A stretch of DNA of 6,662 nucleotides from Promethearchaeota archaeon (lineage in GTDB: Archaea > Asgardarchaeota > Lokiarchaeia > Sigyniarchaeales > SOKP01): assembly GCA_019058135.1 (NCBI GenBank), contig JAHLWE010000032.1, positions 1 to 6,662 of the forward strand, written 5' to 3'. A model generated the notes under the pieces. That model was not told the origin of the DNA. It saw only the letters and a list, made by a program, of their open reading frames with translations, and ran no database searches. A program made the translations under genes and the position numbers. Shown one piece after another: positions 6,518 through 6,662 of this stretch (position 1 is its first letter; each line of letters opens with the position of its first letter).

Positions 6518-6558
6518 TTTCAAATCTCTAATAATTCTATTAGGATTTGGAATTTTTT
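6518..6558 (+). terminator. Long stem-loop followed by six T: intrinsic-type terminator
   Basis: The 5' arm 6518-6533 pairs with the 3' arm 6538-6552 around the loop ATTC. There are fifteen pairs (one G-T) with a single bulged T at 6527; the inner stem is CTAATA with TATTAG and the next part CAAATC with GATTTG. TTTTTT follows at 6553-6558. It is the strongest hairpin I found in the window and lies 54 nt after the coiled-coil stop. It may be a backup terminator behind the oligo-T tract, or it may stop transcription arriving from the right. Confidence 0.5.
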
Positions 6559-6662
6559 ATTTTGAGAAAAATTAGGTAAATAATAATGAAGTAAAATTTG
6601 CTTAAAAGATAAAAAAGAAAAAGTAATAATTAATTTTATTAAAGAACAGGAATTTTATCTGA
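6559..6662. other. Non-coding right end
   Basis: AT-rich sequence with frequent stops in all frames, and no start codon opening more than a few codons. It ends in purine-rich runs (AAAAGATAAAAAAGAAAAAG), which may belong to the promoter or leader of a gene beyond the edge. I see no gene here. Confidence 0.6.

Noticed and set aside
1..6662. CRISPR array, tRNA, insertion sequence or attachment site
   Set aside because: No regularly spaced direct repeats, cloverleaf-like sequence, transposase motifs or terminal inverted repeats were seen on either strand.

Overview
The window is AT-rich: hand-counted lines give roughly 25-40% G+C depending on the gene. It carries four protein-coding genes and no RNA gene. 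The setting looks like an anaerobic archaeon. The sequence holds a tungsten-type aldehyde:ferredoxin oxidoreductase, a heterodisulfide-reductase-like iron-sulfur protein, a cobalamin-binding-type radical SAM enzyme, TATA-box-like promoter elements and U-tract-type terminators. An Asgard (Lokiarchaeia-like) source is a reasonable guess from general resemblance, but the sequence does not prove it.

Layout: bases 1-1130 (minus strand) are the N-terminal 376 codons of an aldehyde ferredoxin oxidoreductase; the rest lies off the left edge. Bases 1131-1373 are a non-coding gap with a 24-bp near-palindrome that looks like an operator. Bases 1374-4139 (minus) encode a 921-residue redox protein. Its outline is HdrD/GlpC-like (two [4Fe-4S] motifs, then two CCG domains), but a complete GltD/NfnB-type FAD/NAD(P)H module of about 515 residues sits inside the first CCG domain. 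Bases 4361-5848 (minus) encode a 495-residue cobalamin-binding-type radical SAM protein. A 205-bp divergent promoter region follows, and bases 6054-6464 (plus) encode a 136-residue, cysteine-free coiled-coil protein of unknown function. It is followed by an oligo-T tract and by a long stem-loop with a T run. The last ~100 bases hold no recognisable gene.

The three minus-strand genes are collinear but separated by 221 and 243 bp, so they are probably not one tight operon. A functional link between the aldehyde oxidoreductase and the Hdr/GltD hybrid is plausible but inferred: aldehyde-derived electrons could pass through ferredoxin or iron-sulfur clusters to FAD/NAD(P) or to the CCG site. The hybrid's nested architecture is the most interesting item in the window. 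The operator-like dyad in front of the aldehyde oxidoreductase, the altered cysteine set of the first CCG domain and the orphan coiled-coil gene also deserve a look.
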